The notes: a model not told the origin generated them from the sequence alone. Positions 17,565 to 27,230 are shown, counted from the first letter of the stretch. The stretch: DNA of 64,000 nt from Micromonospora arborensis (GCF_003205615.1 NZ_PYBV01000011.1:307499-371498); one strand, 5' to 3'. A program made the numbers and translations.

Positions 17565-18848
17565 ATGCGGACGATGCGGAGTTGGTTCCGGGACACCACC
17601 GGCGGCCTGCCGACCACCTTCTGGTACCTGTGGTCGGGCACCCTGATCAACAGGCTCGGCTCGTTCGTCCTCGTCTTCCTCGCCATCTACCTGACCCAGG
17701 AGCGCGGCTTCTCGGCCTCCCAGGCCGGCCTGGTGATCGGCCTGTGGGGCGTCGGTGGGGCGTTCGGCACCACCGCCGGCGGCACCCTCGCGGACCGGTG
17801 GGGTCGCCGACCGACGCTGCTCACCGCACACGTGGGCGCGGCCGCCATGATGCTCGCGCTCGGGCTGGCCCGGGACCTCTGGGCGGTGGCGCTGGGCGCC
17901 CTGCTGCTCGGCATGTTCGCCGAGGCGGCCCGGCCCGCGTTCGGGGCGATGATGATCGACGTGGTGCCGGCGAAGGACCGGCTGCGCGCCTTCTCGCTCA
18001 ACTACTGGGCAATCAACCTGGGCTTCGCCTGTGCCGCCGTCCTCGCCGGCCTCGCCGCACAGGCCGACTACCTGCTGCTGTTCGTGGTCGACGCCGGCAC
18101 CATGCTGGTAACCGCGCTGATCATCTTCACCCGAGTACCGGAGACCCGGCAGGCCGGTCCTGCCAGCACCGCCGCGGCGAGTGCCCCACGCGGTGCCCTG
18201 CGCACGATCCTCACCGACCGCGTCTACCTCGGCTTCGTGGCCCTCAACCTGTTCTCCGCGCTGGTCTTCCTCCAGCACATCTCGATGCTGCCGATCGCCA
18301 TGGGCGACGACGGCCTGAGCCCAGCCACCTACGGCACGGTCATCGCGCTCAACGGCATCCTCATCGTGGTCGGCCAACTCTTCGTGCCCCGACTGATCAG
18401 GGGTCGGAGCCGCTCACACGTGCTCGCGCTGGCGGCCGTGGTGATGGGTGTCGGGTTCGGGCTGACCGCGTTCGCCGGCACCGCCTGGTTCTACGGGCTG
18501 ACCGTGCTGATCTGGACCGTCGGCGAGATGCTGAACTCGCCGTCCAACTCCACGCTGATCGCCGAACTCTCCCCGGCCGAGTTGCGCGGTCGCTACCAGG
18601 GCGTGTTCTCCCTCTCCTGGCAGATCGCCGGAGCCAGCGCACCGATCCTCGGCGGCGTGATCCGCGAACACGCCGGCAACGACACACTCTGGTACGGCTG
18701 CGCCGCGCTCGGCGTCCTGACCGCGGTGGCCCACCTGGTGTCGGGGCCGGCCCGGGAGCGGCGTGCCGTCGCGCTGCGCCGCTCCGGCGAAGCGCTGACA
18801 CCGGTCAGCGCCAACCGGGGGCCCCAGCCCGCCGAGGCGGCCGCCTGA
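17565..18848 (+). CDS. MFS transporter, tandem copy 1
   Basis: A 427-residue major facilitator with twelve hydrophobic segments. The conserved loop between segments 2 and 3 reads GGTLADRWGRRPTLL and a second GRYQGVFSLSW follows segment 10. The N-terminal block DTTGGLPTTFWYLWSGTLINR is repeated in the next gene, so the two arose by duplication. DHA-type drug or metabolite export is the likeliest role; substrate unknown. ATG 17565 starts a normal cytoplasmic tail; ribosome site is weak. No regulator is adjacent. Confidence 0.91.
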   Translation: MRTMRSWFRDTTGGLPTTFWYLWSGTLINRLGSFVLVFLAIYLTQERGFSASQAGLVIGLWGVGGAFGTTAGGTLADRWGRRPTLLTAHVGAAAMMLALGLARDLWAVALGALLLGMFAEAARPAFGAMMIDVVPAKDRLRAFSLNYWAINLGFACAAVLAGLAAQADYLLLFVVDAGTMLVTALIIFTRVPETRQAGPASTAAASAPRGALRTILTDRVYLGFVALNLFSALVFLQHISMLPIAMGDDGLSPATYGTVIALNGILIVVGQLFVPRLIRGRSRSHVLALAAVVMGVGFGLTAFAGTAWFYGLTVLIWTVGEMLNSPSNSTLIAELSPAELRGRYQGVFSLSWQIAGASAPILGGVIREHAGNDTLWYGCAALGVLTAVAHLVSGPARERRAVALRRSGEALTPVSANRGPQPAEAAA

Positions 18849-18946
18849 CGACAGGCCCGAAGATCAGGAACCGACTGGCGCAGCGGGGCCCCGACTTCCT
18901 ACCGTGCAGAGGAAACGGTTAGGAAACCGAACTGTCGGGAGGTCGG

Positions 18947-20245
18947 GTGCACGCCCTGCGGCGCTGGTGGCACGACACCGCCGGCGGTCTCCCCGCCACC
19001 TTCTGGTACCTCTGGGCCGGCCTGCTGATCAACCGGGCCGGCGCGTTCGCCATGCTGTTCCTCTCGCTGTACCTCACCGACGTACGCGGAGCAAGCGTTG
19101 GGCTGGCCGGCACGGTGGTCGGCGCGTACGGAGCCGGCGGGGCAGCCGGTGTGCTGCTCGGCGGGGTGCTGGCCGACCGCTGGGGCCGCCGGGCAACCCT
19201 CCTCGCCGCGCACCTGGTCACGGCCGGCCTGATGGTGACGCTCGCCTTCAGCCGGCCGCTGCTCCTGATCGCGGTGCTCTCCGCGCTGATCGGCGTGGTC
19301 CACTCGATGCCCAGCCCGGCCTTCGTCGCGGCGATCGTCGACGTGGTGCCCGCCGAACGACGCTCACGCGCGTTCAACCTCCAGTTCTGGGCGTTCAACC
19401 TGGGGATGGCGGTCGCCTCGCTGCTGGCCGGGGTGCTAGCCGAGGCGAGCTTCACCGCGCTGTTCCTGGTCGACGCCGGCGCCACACTGACCGCCGCCGC
19501 CGTGATCGGCTGGAAGGTGCCGGAGACCCTACGCGCGGCCACGCCGACCATCGAGCTTCAGCCGGCGGCACACTCGGTGCCGGAGCCCACCCGTCCCCGC
19601 CGACCGGGGCTGCACACCGCGCTCACCGACCGCACCTTCCTGGTCTTCGTCGGGCTCACCTTCGTGCTGGCCGTGCTCACCATGCAGACCTCGACGATCA
19701 TGCCGCTGGCGATGAGCGCGGACGGGCTGGGCCCATCGGCGTACGGGTCGGTGGTGGCGCTCGGCGGCGCACTGATCGTTGTCGGGCAACTGTTCGTGCC
19801 CCGGCTGATCGACCGGCACCGCAAGGACGTCGTGCTGGCCGCCTCCACCGCGCTGCTCGCGATCGGCTTCGGCGTACTCGCCGTCGCCGACGAGTTGGCC
19901 GTCTACCTCGGCGCGGCAGCCGTCTGGACGGTCGGCTCGATGCTCGCCGCCCCGCCGAACGCGCAGATCAACGCCGATCTGGCACCGCCCCAGCTACGCG
20001 CGCGGTACCAGTCGGTCTTCTACCTGACGTTCCCGGCTGCGGCGTTCGTCGCCCCCACCCTCGGCGGGGTGAGCCTGCAACACCTCGGCGACCGGCACTG
20101 GCTGATCGTGGGTGGGCTGGGCCTGGTGGCCGCGATCGGGCATCTGCTCGCCGGACCACCCCGGGAGCGACACGTGGCCGCGCTCCGCCGGGCCGACGAG
20201 CAGAAACCGACAACCCGCGCCGAGGACCGTGCGCCAATCACATAA
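18947..20245 (+). CDS. MFS transporter, tandem copy 2
   Basis: A 432-residue paralogue of the preceding transporter with the same N-terminal block (DTAGGLPATFWYLWAGLLINR), motif GGVLADRWGRRATLL and RARYQSVFYLTF late in the chain. The GTG start has GGGAGG a few nt upstream. The gap of 98 bp and same direction allow co-transcription. It ends at a very stable hairpin. Substrate unknown; the pair could form a homodimer-like duplicated exporter, but no evidence supports that. Confidence 0.91.
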   Translation: MHALRRWWHDTAGGLPATFWYLWAGLLINRAGAFAMLFLSLYLTDVRGASVGLAGTVVGAYGAGGAAGVLLGGVLADRWGRRATLLAAHLVTAGLMVTLAFSRPLLLIAVLSALIGVVHSMPSPAFVAAIVDVVPAERRSRAFNLQFWAFNLGMAVASLLAGVLAEASFTALFLVDAGATLTAAAVIGWKVPETLRAATPTIELQPAAHSVPEPTRPRRPGLHTALTDRTFLVFVGLTFVLAVLTMQTSTIMPLAMSADGLGPSAYGSVVALGGALIVVGQLFVPRLIDRHRKDVVLAASTALLAIGFGVLAVADELAVYLGAAAVWTVGSMLAAPPNAQINADLAPPQLRARYQSVFYLTFPAAAFVAPTLGGVSLQHLGDRHWLIVGGLGLVAAIGHLLAGPPRERHVAALRRADEQKPTTRAEDRAPIT

Positions 20246-20638
20246 AGGCGCTCTGCTCGACATTTTCAGCAATGTTTTACGCAAAGCGCCCACCACGTCC
20301 CTAAGGTCGTGGTGGGCGCTCGCCGGTGGGGCCGGCGGCGGCGGGCAACACTCACCCCCGTAAGCATCGCCCGCTCAGCCGCCGGTCCAAACAGGTGGGT
20401 ACCGTCCCCCAACGGTAAATCCACCCGTCCCCTCGCGCCTCGCCTGGTGCGCGGATCTGATCGATCCGCCGCTCCCCCGAACGTTTCCAAGCGCGGCGCG
20501 GTGCAATAAAGCTAGTTCGCCCGGATTCTGGATTCAACCCAGAACGCTGTCTCGCCGGTCACAACTGGCGAGTATCCGCTACTCCGGCCTCGCTGTTTGG
20601 CAACAGCCGCGTACCCGTCGTCCATTCCCGCAAACACC
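20246..20638. other. gene-free region between MFS and histone-like gene
   Basis: No coding frame is convincing. It holds a strong hairpin at its left end (20285-20320) and a weaker one (CTCGCCGGT ... ACTGGCGAG, 20551-20572) that could terminate the convergent histone-like gene. AT content is higher than in neighbouring genes. Confidence 0.5.
20285..20320 (+). terminator. perfect 13-bp hairpin terminator
   Basis: AGCGCCCACCACG (20285-20297) and CGTGGTGGGCGCT (20308-20320) are exact complements around a 10-nt loop, 40 bp after the second MFS gene. Confidence 0.7.
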
Positions 20639-21787
20639 TCAACCGTCTTCCCGATCGGGTGACTCGGTCCGGAAGAAGTTGCTCTGCCGGCCATCACGCA
20701 GCTGTTCCTGATAAATCAGGTTCAGCCGGCGCAGGTCAAAGGTGTAAAACCAGTCATCCCAGGTGATCTCGCGAATTCGGCTGCTTTCCCGATATCCGGG
20801 AATGTTGAAGGTCAGAACCCCCGCCCGGCCGTCCCGCTCGGTGCCGGCGATGGTCGCCGGCTTCGCCCCACGCTCCCGGGCCCAACGCTGAATCACCTCA
20901 TGATTCGCCGTAATCAGGCTCCGCCCCGGACGCTCCGGCCGATCCGACACCGACGAGATCACCTGCGAGCTGCGGACCGACCGTCCGGTTCCCCGTCCAG
21001 TCCGGATCCCAACAGCACCCGCGCCACTGCCGGCCGACGGTGGTGCCGTGCGCTTGGCGGGCACCGCACGCTTCGCCGCGGTGCGTTTGGCGGGCGCCGC
21101 ACGCTTCGCCGCTGGGCGCGCGGGTGCCTTCTTGGCCGGAGCCTTCCGCGCAGGTCCGGTACGGGCGGTCGTCGACTTGGCCGCCGCCGTCGTCCTGCGC
21201 GCGGCGGTCGACCTGGTCGCGGGCGCCGTCTTGCGCGCCGCCGTCGACTTCCGCACGGCTGTCGCCTTCTTCGCCGCAGCCGTCTTCTTCGCCGCGGTCG
21301 CTCTCGTCGCCGCTGTCGTCTTCTTTGCCGCTGTCGTCTTCTTGGCGGCGGTCGTTCTCTTGGCTGCGGTCGTCTTCTTAGCTGCGGTCGTCTTCTTGGC
21401 GGCGGCCCGCTTCGCGGGGGCGCTCTTGTTCGCCGGTGCGACCTTCGCGCGGCTCGGTGCCGCCCTCGACGCCGACTTCTTCGTCGCGGAGGCCCGGCCG
21501 GCCGATGCCCTGGTGCCGGTGGCCCGACCAGCCGGTCCGGTGCTGCGCCGGCCCGCGCCACCGGCATCGGAACGTAGCGAGCGCACCAACTGTTTCACCA
21601 GGTCGGGCTTGCGCAGCGCGGAGATCCCGGAGACCCCGCGTTTACGCAACTGCCCGCGGATGTCGTCCACCCGCATCCGGGAAATCTCCGACTCGGAGAT
21701 CCCGGGGGTACCCGGCGTCTGGTTGCCAGCCTGTCGTTTGGTCCTGGTCGCAGTCCCGCCGCGACCTGAGCTGTTCCGCTGAGCCAT
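20639..21787 (-). CDS. histone H1-like, SAP/Rho-N-type DNA-binding protein
   Basis: A 382-residue basic protein in three parts. Residues about 35-65 (MRVDDIRGQLRKRGVSGISALRKPDLVKQL) look like a Rho-N/SAP-type helix-extended-loop-helix. Residues about 90-255 are a low-complexity array of AAKKTTAAKKT-type repeats like eukaryotic histone H1 tails. The last 90 residues form a folded-looking domain with EITWDDWFYTFDLRRLNLIYQE, a module seen at the ends of many bacterial proteins of unknown function. A nucleoid or DNA-condensing role is inferred. ATG 21787 is chosen over 21859 because GAGGAG precedes it and the upstream residues look non-coding. Confidence 0.85.
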   Translation of the reverse strand: MAQRNSSGRGGTATRTKRQAGNQTPGTPGISESEISRMRVDDIRGQLRKRGVSGISALRKPDLVKQLVRSLRSDAGGAGRRSTGPAGRATGTRASAGRASATKKSASRAAPSRAKVAPANKSAPAKRAAAKKTTAAKKTTAAKRTTAAKKTTAAKKTTAATRATAAKKTAAAKKATAVRKSTAARKTAPATRSTAARRTTAAAKSTTARTGPARKAPAKKAPARPAAKRAAPAKRTAAKRAVPAKRTAPPSAGSGAGAVGIRTGRGTGRSVRSSQVISSVSDRPERPGRSLITANHEVIQRWARERGAKPATIAGTERDGRAGVLTFNIPGYRESSRIREITWDDWFYTFDLRRLNLIYQEQLRDGRQSNFFRTESPDREDG

Positions 21788-21898
21788 GGGACGCTCACGC
21801 TCCTCGACACTCCGTCCTCGGCGCGCGGGGGTCCCTTGCCGCACCGCGCGGTGCGGCATACCCGTCAGGAGCAGTCCGAACCACCGTCAGCTCGCCAT

Positions 21899-21973
21899 GA
21901 TCGTGCTGGATCAAGGATCCAGTGGCATCCCCGCGTCGCCGAGGCCACTACTTCCAGGTTCGAGCGCGATCTT
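21899..21973. repeat. inverted-repeat element, GATCGTGCT family, copy 1
   Basis: Imperfect 33-bp arms: GATCGTGCTGGATCAAGGAT at the left and its near-complement ending GTTCGAGCGCGATCTT at the right. A better-preserved copy lies at 63798-63874. Found upstream of the histone-like gene, just before a 16-bp tandem array. Confidence 0.7.
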
Positions 21974-21984
21974 TGCGTCGGGGC

Positions 21985-22135
21985 GCGAGGCGCGCGAGGC
22001 GCGAGGCACGCGAGGCGCGAGGCACGCGAGGCGCGAGGCACGCGAGGCGCGAGGCACGCGAGGCGCGAGGCACGCGAGGCGCGGGGAGCGAGGCGCGCGG
22101 GGAGCAAGGCGCGCGGGGAGCAAGGCGCGCGGGGA
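21985..22135. repeat. 16-bp GC-rich tandem array
   Basis: About five copies of GAGGCGCGAGGCACGC followed by three copies of a related unit GAGCAAGGCGCGCGGG. It lies beyond the 3' end of the YbjN gene. All frames stay open, but the translations are simple repeats. Confidence 0.8.
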
Positions 22136-22151
22136 CGGGCGCAGCCGGGGG

Positions 22152-22667
22152 TCAGGCTGGGTCGGGGCCGGGGCCGGAGGGCTCGAAGAGATGGGTGAAC
22201 GCGGCCAGGTTGGCGGTCGACTCGCCACGCTTGACCCGCCACTCGTACTCGCGTCGGATCGAACTGCCGAAGCCGATCTCCAGCATCGTGTCGAACGACT
22301 CGTCGGCGTACGTGAGGACGGCACCGAGCAGGCGGTCCAACTCGTCGGCGTCCACGCCGGCCGGGTTGACGCGCCCGGTCAGGTACACGTCGCCGACCGC
22401 GTCGGTGGAGAAGGAGACGCCGTACATGCGGGCGTTGCGCTGCAACAGCCAGGCCCACAACTCCTCACGGCGCTCGTCCGGTTGGCGCATCACGAACGCC
22501 TCGACCCGCAGCGCGTGGTCGCCGACGATCAGGTTGCAGACCGTCTTGAGCTTGTGGGTGCCCGGCAGGGTCACCGCGTACGAGTTGGGGCCTGTCGCCT
22601 CCCAGGCCAGGTCCCGCTCGGCACAGACCGACTCGATCAGGGTGGCAAGATCGCTCTTCGGGCTCAC
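22152..22667 (-). CDS. YbjN-domain protein (Rv0487-like)
   Basis: A 171-residue YbjN-type protein, a fold related to type III secretion chaperones, found across bacteria without a fixed biochemical role. Core segments are VCNLIVGDHALRVEAFVMR and FDTMLEIGFGSSIRREYEWR. The GTG at 22667 is preferred because TAGAGT lies 7 nt before it; the longer frame reaches into a CCACCGG tandem array. The order gpm-YbjN-mshA recalls Rv0489-Rv0487-Rv0486. Confidence 0.88.
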   Translation of the reverse strand: MSPKSDLATLIESVCAERDLAWEATGPNSYAVTLPGTHKLKTVCNLIVGDHALRVEAFVMRQPDERREELWAWLLQRNARMYGVSFSTDAVGDVYLTGRVNPAGVDADELDRLLGAVLTYADESFDTMLEIGFGSSIRREYEWRVKRGESTANLAAFTHLFEPSGPGPDPA

Positions 22668-22737
22668 CGGGCCCACTCTACGACCGACCCGGCCGGCGCA
22701 CCGGTCGGCGACCGACGCCACCGGCCACCAGGTCACT

Positions 22738-22828
22738 AAGCCACCGGCCGCCAAGCCACCAGGCCACCGGCCACCGGCCACCGGCCACCGGCCACCGGGG
22801 ACCGGCCACCGGGGACCAGGCCACCACG
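22738..22828. repeat. CCACCGG tandem array
   Basis: About ten near-perfect 7-bp units CCACCGG with a few variants (CCACCGGGGA) occupy the space between mshA and the YbjN gene. Likely slippage-prone; possibly variable between strains. Confidence 0.75.
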
Positions 22829-22869
22829 CCACCGGACGCTGCCGGCGACCGGGCGGCCGACGCCCCTGG

Positions 22870-24234
22870 TTACCAGGAGCAGGAGAGGGCAGGATCACCC
22901 GCGAGGTCGGCGGCGAGCCGGGCGCGGTGCGCGGCGATCGCTTCGCCGTAGACGCCGAGCAGACCGGCGACCGTACGGTCCCAGGAGAAGTGCTGGGCGT
23001 GCTGCTCGGCGCCCCGGGCGAGTACCGCCCGGAAGGCCTCGTCCGGCAGCAGCCGGCCCAGTGCCCTGGCCCAGTCGACCGGGTCGTGCCCGTCGATCAG
23101 TACGCCGCTCACGTGATCCCGCACGGCGGTGACCAGCCCTCCGACGGCGGCGGCCAGTACGGGCGTACCGCAGGCCTGTGCCTCCAGGGCGACCAGCCCG
23201 AACGATTCGTTGTGTGACGGCACCGCGACCAGATCGGCCGCTCGGTACAGGGCGGGCAGGTCGTCCCCGGTGACCGGTGCCAGGAACCGCACCCCGTCGC
23301 TGACCCCGAGCCTGGCGGCCAGCTCGATCAGCGCGGTCGGCCGGTCCAGCCCACTGCCGCTGGGGCCGCCGCAGATCACCACGGTCACCTGGGCGGCCAG
23401 CGCCGGGTCGCGCTCCCGCAGGGCGGCAACGGCGCGGATCAGCACGTCGGGAGCTTTGAGCGGTTGGATCCGGCCGACGAAGGCGACGACGTACCCGTCG
23501 GTCGGCAGCCCCAGCCGGAGGCGAGCCTCGCGGGTCGCCGCGGACCGGTCTCCCGGTGCGGGCCGGAACCGACGCAGGTCGACGCCCGGTTGCACCACGG
23601 AGACCCGGGCCGGGTCGGCGTCGTACCGATCGAGGAGGTCGCTGGCTTCGACCCGGGTGTTGGCGACCAGCCGGTCCGCCTCGGCGACCACCTGCTCCTC
23701 GCCGATCACCCGGGCCTTGGGCTCCGGCCGGTCGCCGGCGGCGAGCTGGGCGTTCTTGACCTTTGCCAGGGTGTGCGCGGTGTGCACCAGCGGCACCCCC
23801 CAACGCTCCTTGGCCAGCCAACCGACCTGGCCGGAGAGCCAGTAGTGGGAGTGGATCAGGTCGTAGTGCCCGGGCGGGCGGGACGCCTCGGCGCGCAGCA
23901 CCCCGGCGGTGAAGGCGCACAGCTGGCCGGGCAGCTCTTCCTTGGTGAGACCCTCCAGCGGGCCGGAGGTGATGTGCCGGACCTGCACGCCGGGTGCCAT
24001 TTCGACGACCGGGGGCAGGTCGCCGGAGGTGGCTCGGGTGAAGATCTCCACCTCGACGTTGGCCTCGGCGAGTCGCCGGGCGACCTCGAGGATGTAGACG
24101 TTCATGCCGCCGGCGTCGCCCGTTCCGGGCTGGTGCAGGGGCGAGGTGTGCACCGACAGGGTGGCGATGCGGCGAGGCCGGGGCCACGGTCGGGCACCTC
24201 GCTGACGCCCGACACCGGTGTGCATTTCCGCCAC
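22870..24234 (-). CDS. mshA: D-inositol-3-phosphate glycosyltransferase MshA
   Basis: A 454-residue GT-B glycosyltransferase (GT4) that starts mycothiol synthesis by joining UDP-GlcNAc to inositol 3-phosphate. The substrate-binding segment [20 protein letters not shown] is near the N-terminus; donor-site residues occur in [23 protein letters not shown] 24234 has AAGGAG 5 nt upstream and is preferred over the in-frame start at 24318. It is divergent from the SDR gene. mshD is 34 kb away; mshB and mshC are not in the window. Confidence 0.95.
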   Translation of the reverse strand: MAEMHTGVGRQRGARPWPRPRRIATLSVHTSPLHQPGTGDAGGMNVYILEVARRLAEANVEVEIFTRATSGDLPPVVEMAPGVQVRHITSGPLEGLTKEELPGQLCAFTAGVLRAEASRPPGHYDLIHSHYWLSGQVGWLAKERWGVPLVHTAHTLAKVKNAQLAAGDRPEPKARVIGEEQVVAEADRLVANTRVEASDLLDRYDADPARVSVVQPGVDLRRFRPAPGDRSAATREARLRLGLPTDGYVVAFVGRIQPLKAPDVLIRAVAALRERDPALAAQVTVVICGGPSGSGLDRPTALIELAARLGVSDGVRFLAPVTGDDLPALYRAADLVAVPSHNESFGLVALEAQACGTPVLAAAVGGLVTAVRDHVSGVLIDGHDPVDWARALGRLLPDEAFRAVLARGAEQHAQHFSWDRTVAGLLGVYGEAIAAHRARLAADLAGDPALSCSW

Positions 24235-24439
24235 GTCCGCTCCTTTGTCACGGTTAATGCCGTCTCGCACGACCGGCGCTTCTCGGTCAACCTCCACGCC
24301 GGATGTCATCTTCCCCATCGGGCTTCGGAAATTCTCCGGCGCGGCCCCCAGGGGTGACGGACCTCATCACCGCATGCCCGTCGATGGCGGCCCGACGCCC
24401 GGTCGGACCGGGTTGCGTGGTCGGGGGGAGAATGTCGGG

Positions 24440-25201
24440 ATGACCCCTGTCGCCATCGTCACCGGAGCGTCCAGCGGGATCGGCGCGGCCACCGCCCGCC
24501 GACTCGCCGCCGAGGGCTTCCACGTGCTCGCCGCCGCCCGCCGCGCCGAGCGGCTCGCTGACCTGGTCGCCGAAATCACCGCCGCTGGCGGGCAGGCCAC
24601 TGCGGTGACCTGCGACATCACGTCGGACGAATCGGTAGCCGGGTTGGCCGAGGCCGCCGCCCAGGCTCCCGGGCCGGTCACCCTGCTGGTCAACAACGCT
24701 GGCGGAGCGCGTGGGCTGGACCCGGTGGAGTCCGGCTCGGTCGCCGACTGGCAGTGGATGTACGACGTCAACGTGCTCGGCACACTGCGGGTCACCCAGG
24801 CGCTGCTGCCGGCCCTGGAGGCGTCCGGCTCCGGCACGATCGTGGTGGTCTCCTCCACCGCCGGCCTGACCGTCTACGAGGGCGGGGGCGGCTACACCGC
24901 GGCAAAGCACGCACAGACCGCCATCGCCGGGACGCTCCGCCTGGAGCTGTGCGGCCGGCCCCTGCGGGTGATCGAGATCGACCCGGGCATGGTGAAGACC
25001 GACGAGTTCGGGCTGGTCCGTTTCGAGGGTGACGCGGAACGGGCAGCCGCTGTCTACGCCGGAGTGCCGGGGCCGCTGGTAGCCGAGGACGTAGCCGACT
25101 GCATCGCCTGGTGCGCCACCCGCCCCGAGCACGTCAACATCGACCGGCTGGTGGTCCGGCCGCGGGCGCAGGCCGCCCAGCACAAGGTGCACCGGGTCTA
25201 G
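24440..25201 (+). CDS. short-chain dehydrogenase/reductase (Rv0484c-like)
   Basis: A 253-residue classical SDR: TGASSGIGAATA at residues 8-19, NNAGG near 88, catalytic Ser in VVSSTAG near 137 and YTAAK near 150. The C-terminal SDR/NADP pattern suggests NADP use. Substrate unknown. It lies divergent from mshA, as in mycobacteria. ATG 24440 gives the standard start; upstream residues in the longer frame are non-coding. Confidence 0.93.
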   Translation: MTPVAIVTGASSGIGAATARRLAAEGFHVLAAARRAERLADLVAEITAAGGQATAVTCDITSDESVAGLAEAAAQAPGPVTLLVNNAGGARGLDPVESGSVADWQWMYDVNVLGTLRVTQALLPALEASGSGTIVVVSSTAGLTVYEGGGGYTAAKHAQTAIAGTLRLELCGRPLRVIEIDPGMVKTDEFGLVRFEGDAERAAAVYAGVPGPLVAEDVADCIAWCATRPEHVNIDRLVVRPRAQAAQHKVHRV

Positions 25202-25262
25202 GTCTGCGAGCCCGCAGTCGCGCACGGAGACCGGCAGTCGGTCGTCGACCGGGAGGGGCGGT

Positions 25263-26063
25263 ATGAGCGGCGCGGCACGGCACCGGCCGCTCGGCGTGGT
25301 CACGAGGGGCACGACCAACCCGAACCGGCTCCGCCGGGTGGACAACTGGATCGTCGCCACCTGCGCCGACCGGCTGTTGGCCGCGGCCGACCCCCTGGTG
25401 GTCGACCTCGGCTACGGCGCCACCCCGGTGACCGCGGTGGAGCTACGCGCCCGGCTGGCGGCGGGGGTACGTCCCGACGTACGGCTGGTCGGGTTGGAGA
25501 TCGACCCGGCCCGGGTGGCCGCCGCGGCACCGGCCGCCGACCCGCCCGGCCTGACGTTCGCCCGAGGCGGGTTCGAGCTGGCCGGGCTTCGGCCGGTGCT
25601 GGTCCGCGCGTTCAACGTGCTTCGACAGTACGACGAGAGGGAGGTGCCCGACGCCTGGCGGACGATGACCGCCGCGCTCGCTCCGGGTGGGGTGCTCGTC
25701 GAGGGCACGTGCGACGAGTTGGGCCGGCTCGCCAGTTGGCTGCTGATCGACGCCGACGGCCCTCGAACGCTGACCCTGGCCGCGAAGCTCACCACCCTGG
25801 GTAGCCCCGCCGAGTTGGCCGAGCGGCTGCCCAAGGCGCTGATCCATCGCAACGTCCCCGGCGAACCGATCCACGAGCTGATCCGCGCGCTCGACGACGC
25901 CTGGCAGGCCTCCGCGCCCTACGCCACCTTCGGCCCCCGGCAACGCTGGCTGAGCGCGGTAACCCGTCTCCGCGAAACCGGCTGGCCCATCCTGGGCGGC
26001 CCGAACCGCTGGCGCCAAGGCGAGCTGACTCTCCCCTGGCCAGCCGCGCCGCGCGGCGTCTGA
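25263..26063 (+). CDS. class I SAM-methyltransferase-like protein
   Basis: A 266-residue protein with a Rossmann methyltransferase core: LVVDLGYGATPVTAVELRARL (motif I-like, DLGYG), acidic LEIDPARV, and ALAPGGVLVEGTCDE (post-motif). The tail FGPRQRWLSAVTRL is conserved in actinobacterial homologues beside murB. A GGGAGGGG site lies just upstream. No substrate can be suggested. It ends facing murB with a short hairpin between. Confidence 0.85.
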   Translation: MSGAARHRPLGVVTRGTTNPNRLRRVDNWIVATCADRLLAAADPLVVDLGYGATPVTAVELRARLAAGVRPDVRLVGLEIDPARVAAAAPAADPPGLTFARGGFELAGLRPVLVRAFNVLRQYDEREVPDAWRTMTAALAPGGVLVEGTCDELGRLASWLLIDADGPRTLTLAAKLTTLGSPAELAERLPKALIHRNVPGEPIHELIRALDDAWQASAPYATFGPRQRWLSAVTRLRETGWPILGGPNRWRQGELTLPWPAAPRGV

Positions 26064-26087
26064 ACCCCGCCGACCAAGATCAATGAT

Positions 26088-26114
26088 GGGCGTTTTCGCC
26101 CGCTAATTCCTTTT
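26088..26114 (+). terminator. short U-rich terminator
   Basis: GGGCG TTTT CGCCC (26088-26101) is followed by GCTAATTCCTTTTT, one of the few AT-rich spots in the window, between convergent methyltransferase-like and murB genes. Confidence 0.45.
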
Positions 26115-26147
26115 TAATCACCAGCACAACTCCGTGATCGACCAGAT

Positions 26148-27230
26148 CTAGAGGGTGCAGTTGATGAGGACTGGTTCGGGGTGGAGGGTTACGCCGAAGC
26201 GGGCGTGCACCGTGTCGCGGATGTCGCGGGCCAGGGCCAGCAGGTCGGCGGTGCGGGCTCTGCCGGTGTGGTTGGTGAGGGCCAGGGTGTGCTTGCTGGA
26301 GATGGTCACCCCGCCCGCACCGGCGTGGCCCTTGGTGAAGCCAGCCTTGTCGATCAGCCAGGCCGCGCTCACCTTGACCAGGCCGTCGACCCCCGGCCAG
26401 GCGGGCGGATCGCCCAGCTCGGCGGCACGCTCCAGCAGCAGCTCGTACGTCGACTGGTCCAGCACCGGGTTGGTGAAGAAGGAGCCGACCGACCGAGTGT
26501 CCGGGTCGCTGGCGTCGAGCACCATGCCCTTGCCCGCGCGCAGCCGCAGCACCGCGGCTCGGGCATCGGCCAGCGGCACCTGGTCGCCCACCTCGACACC
26601 GAGCACACGGGCCAGTTCGGCGTAACGCACCGGGCCGGAGATCGGGGACCGGGCGAGCCGGAAGTCGACGGCGAGCACCACCCAACGGTCCCGGTACTTG
26701 AAGATGCTGCCCCGGTAGGCGAACCCGCACTCGGCGGCGGGGATGACGTAGCGGGTGCCCTCGGCCCGGTCGTACACCTCGACGCCGCTGATCGTCTCGG
26801 CGACCTCCTGGCCGTACGCGCCGACGTTCTGGATCGGGGTGGCGCCGGTCGAGCCGGGGATGCCGGAGAGGCACTCCAGGCCCGCCCAGCCGTTGGCGAC
26901 CGTGGCGGCGACGAGGTCGTCCCACGGCTCGCCGGCGTCGACCCGTACGGTGACCGACCCGGCGTCCTCGGCGAGGACGCGCAGGCCACGAGAGCGCACC
27001 AGGACGACGGTGCCGGGGAAGCCGGAGTCGCCGATCACCACGTTGCTGCCGCCGGCCAGGATCAGTAGGGGCTCCTCCGCGGCCCGAACCGCCCGAACGA
27101 TCTCGTCAGCGCTGCCGGCGGCCACGATCCGCTCGGCCGACCCACCCATCCGCAGAGTGGTGTAGCTGGCCAGTGGACCAGGGATGGCACGATCGGCTTC
27201 GGTTGTCGGCTGGGCGGAGGCGTCTGGCAC
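26148..27230 (-). CDS. murB: UDP-N-acetylenolpyruvoylglucosamine reductase MurB
   Basis: A 360-residue type I MurB, the FAD enzyme making UDP-MurNAc for peptidoglycan. FAD motifs ILAGGSNVVIGDSGFPG and LSGIPGSTGATPIQNVGAYGQE, the active-site serine in DTRSVGSFFTNPV, and the C-terminal AAWLIDKAGFTKG all fit. GTG 27230 is preferred: TAAGGT-N7 precedes it, matching the leaderless pattern. The frame stays open another 700 bp upstream, but that part is antisense to the next gene. Confidence 0.96.
   Translation of the reverse strand: MPDASAQPTTEADRAIPGPLASYTTLRMGGSAERIVAAGSADEIVRAVRAAEEPLLILAGGSNVVIGDSGFPGTVVLVRSRGLRVLAEDAGSVTVRVDAGEPWDDLVAATVANGWAGLECLSGIPGSTGATPIQNVGAYGQEVAETISGVEVYDRAEGTRYVIPAAECGFAYRGSIFKYRDRWVVLAVDFRLARSPISGPVRYAELARVLGVEVGDQVPLADARAAVLRLRAGKGMVLDASDPDTRSVGSFFTNPVLDQSTYELLLERAAELGDPPAWPGVDGLVKVSAAWLIDKAGFTKGHAGAGGVTISSKHTLALTNHTGRARTADLLALARDIRDTVHARFGVTLHPEPVLINCTL

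Noticed and set aside
21985..22135. Arg/Ala repeat protein in several open frames
   Set aside because: The 16-bp unit, not a multiple of 3, cycles through all frames, so open frames are a side effect of stop-free sequence.
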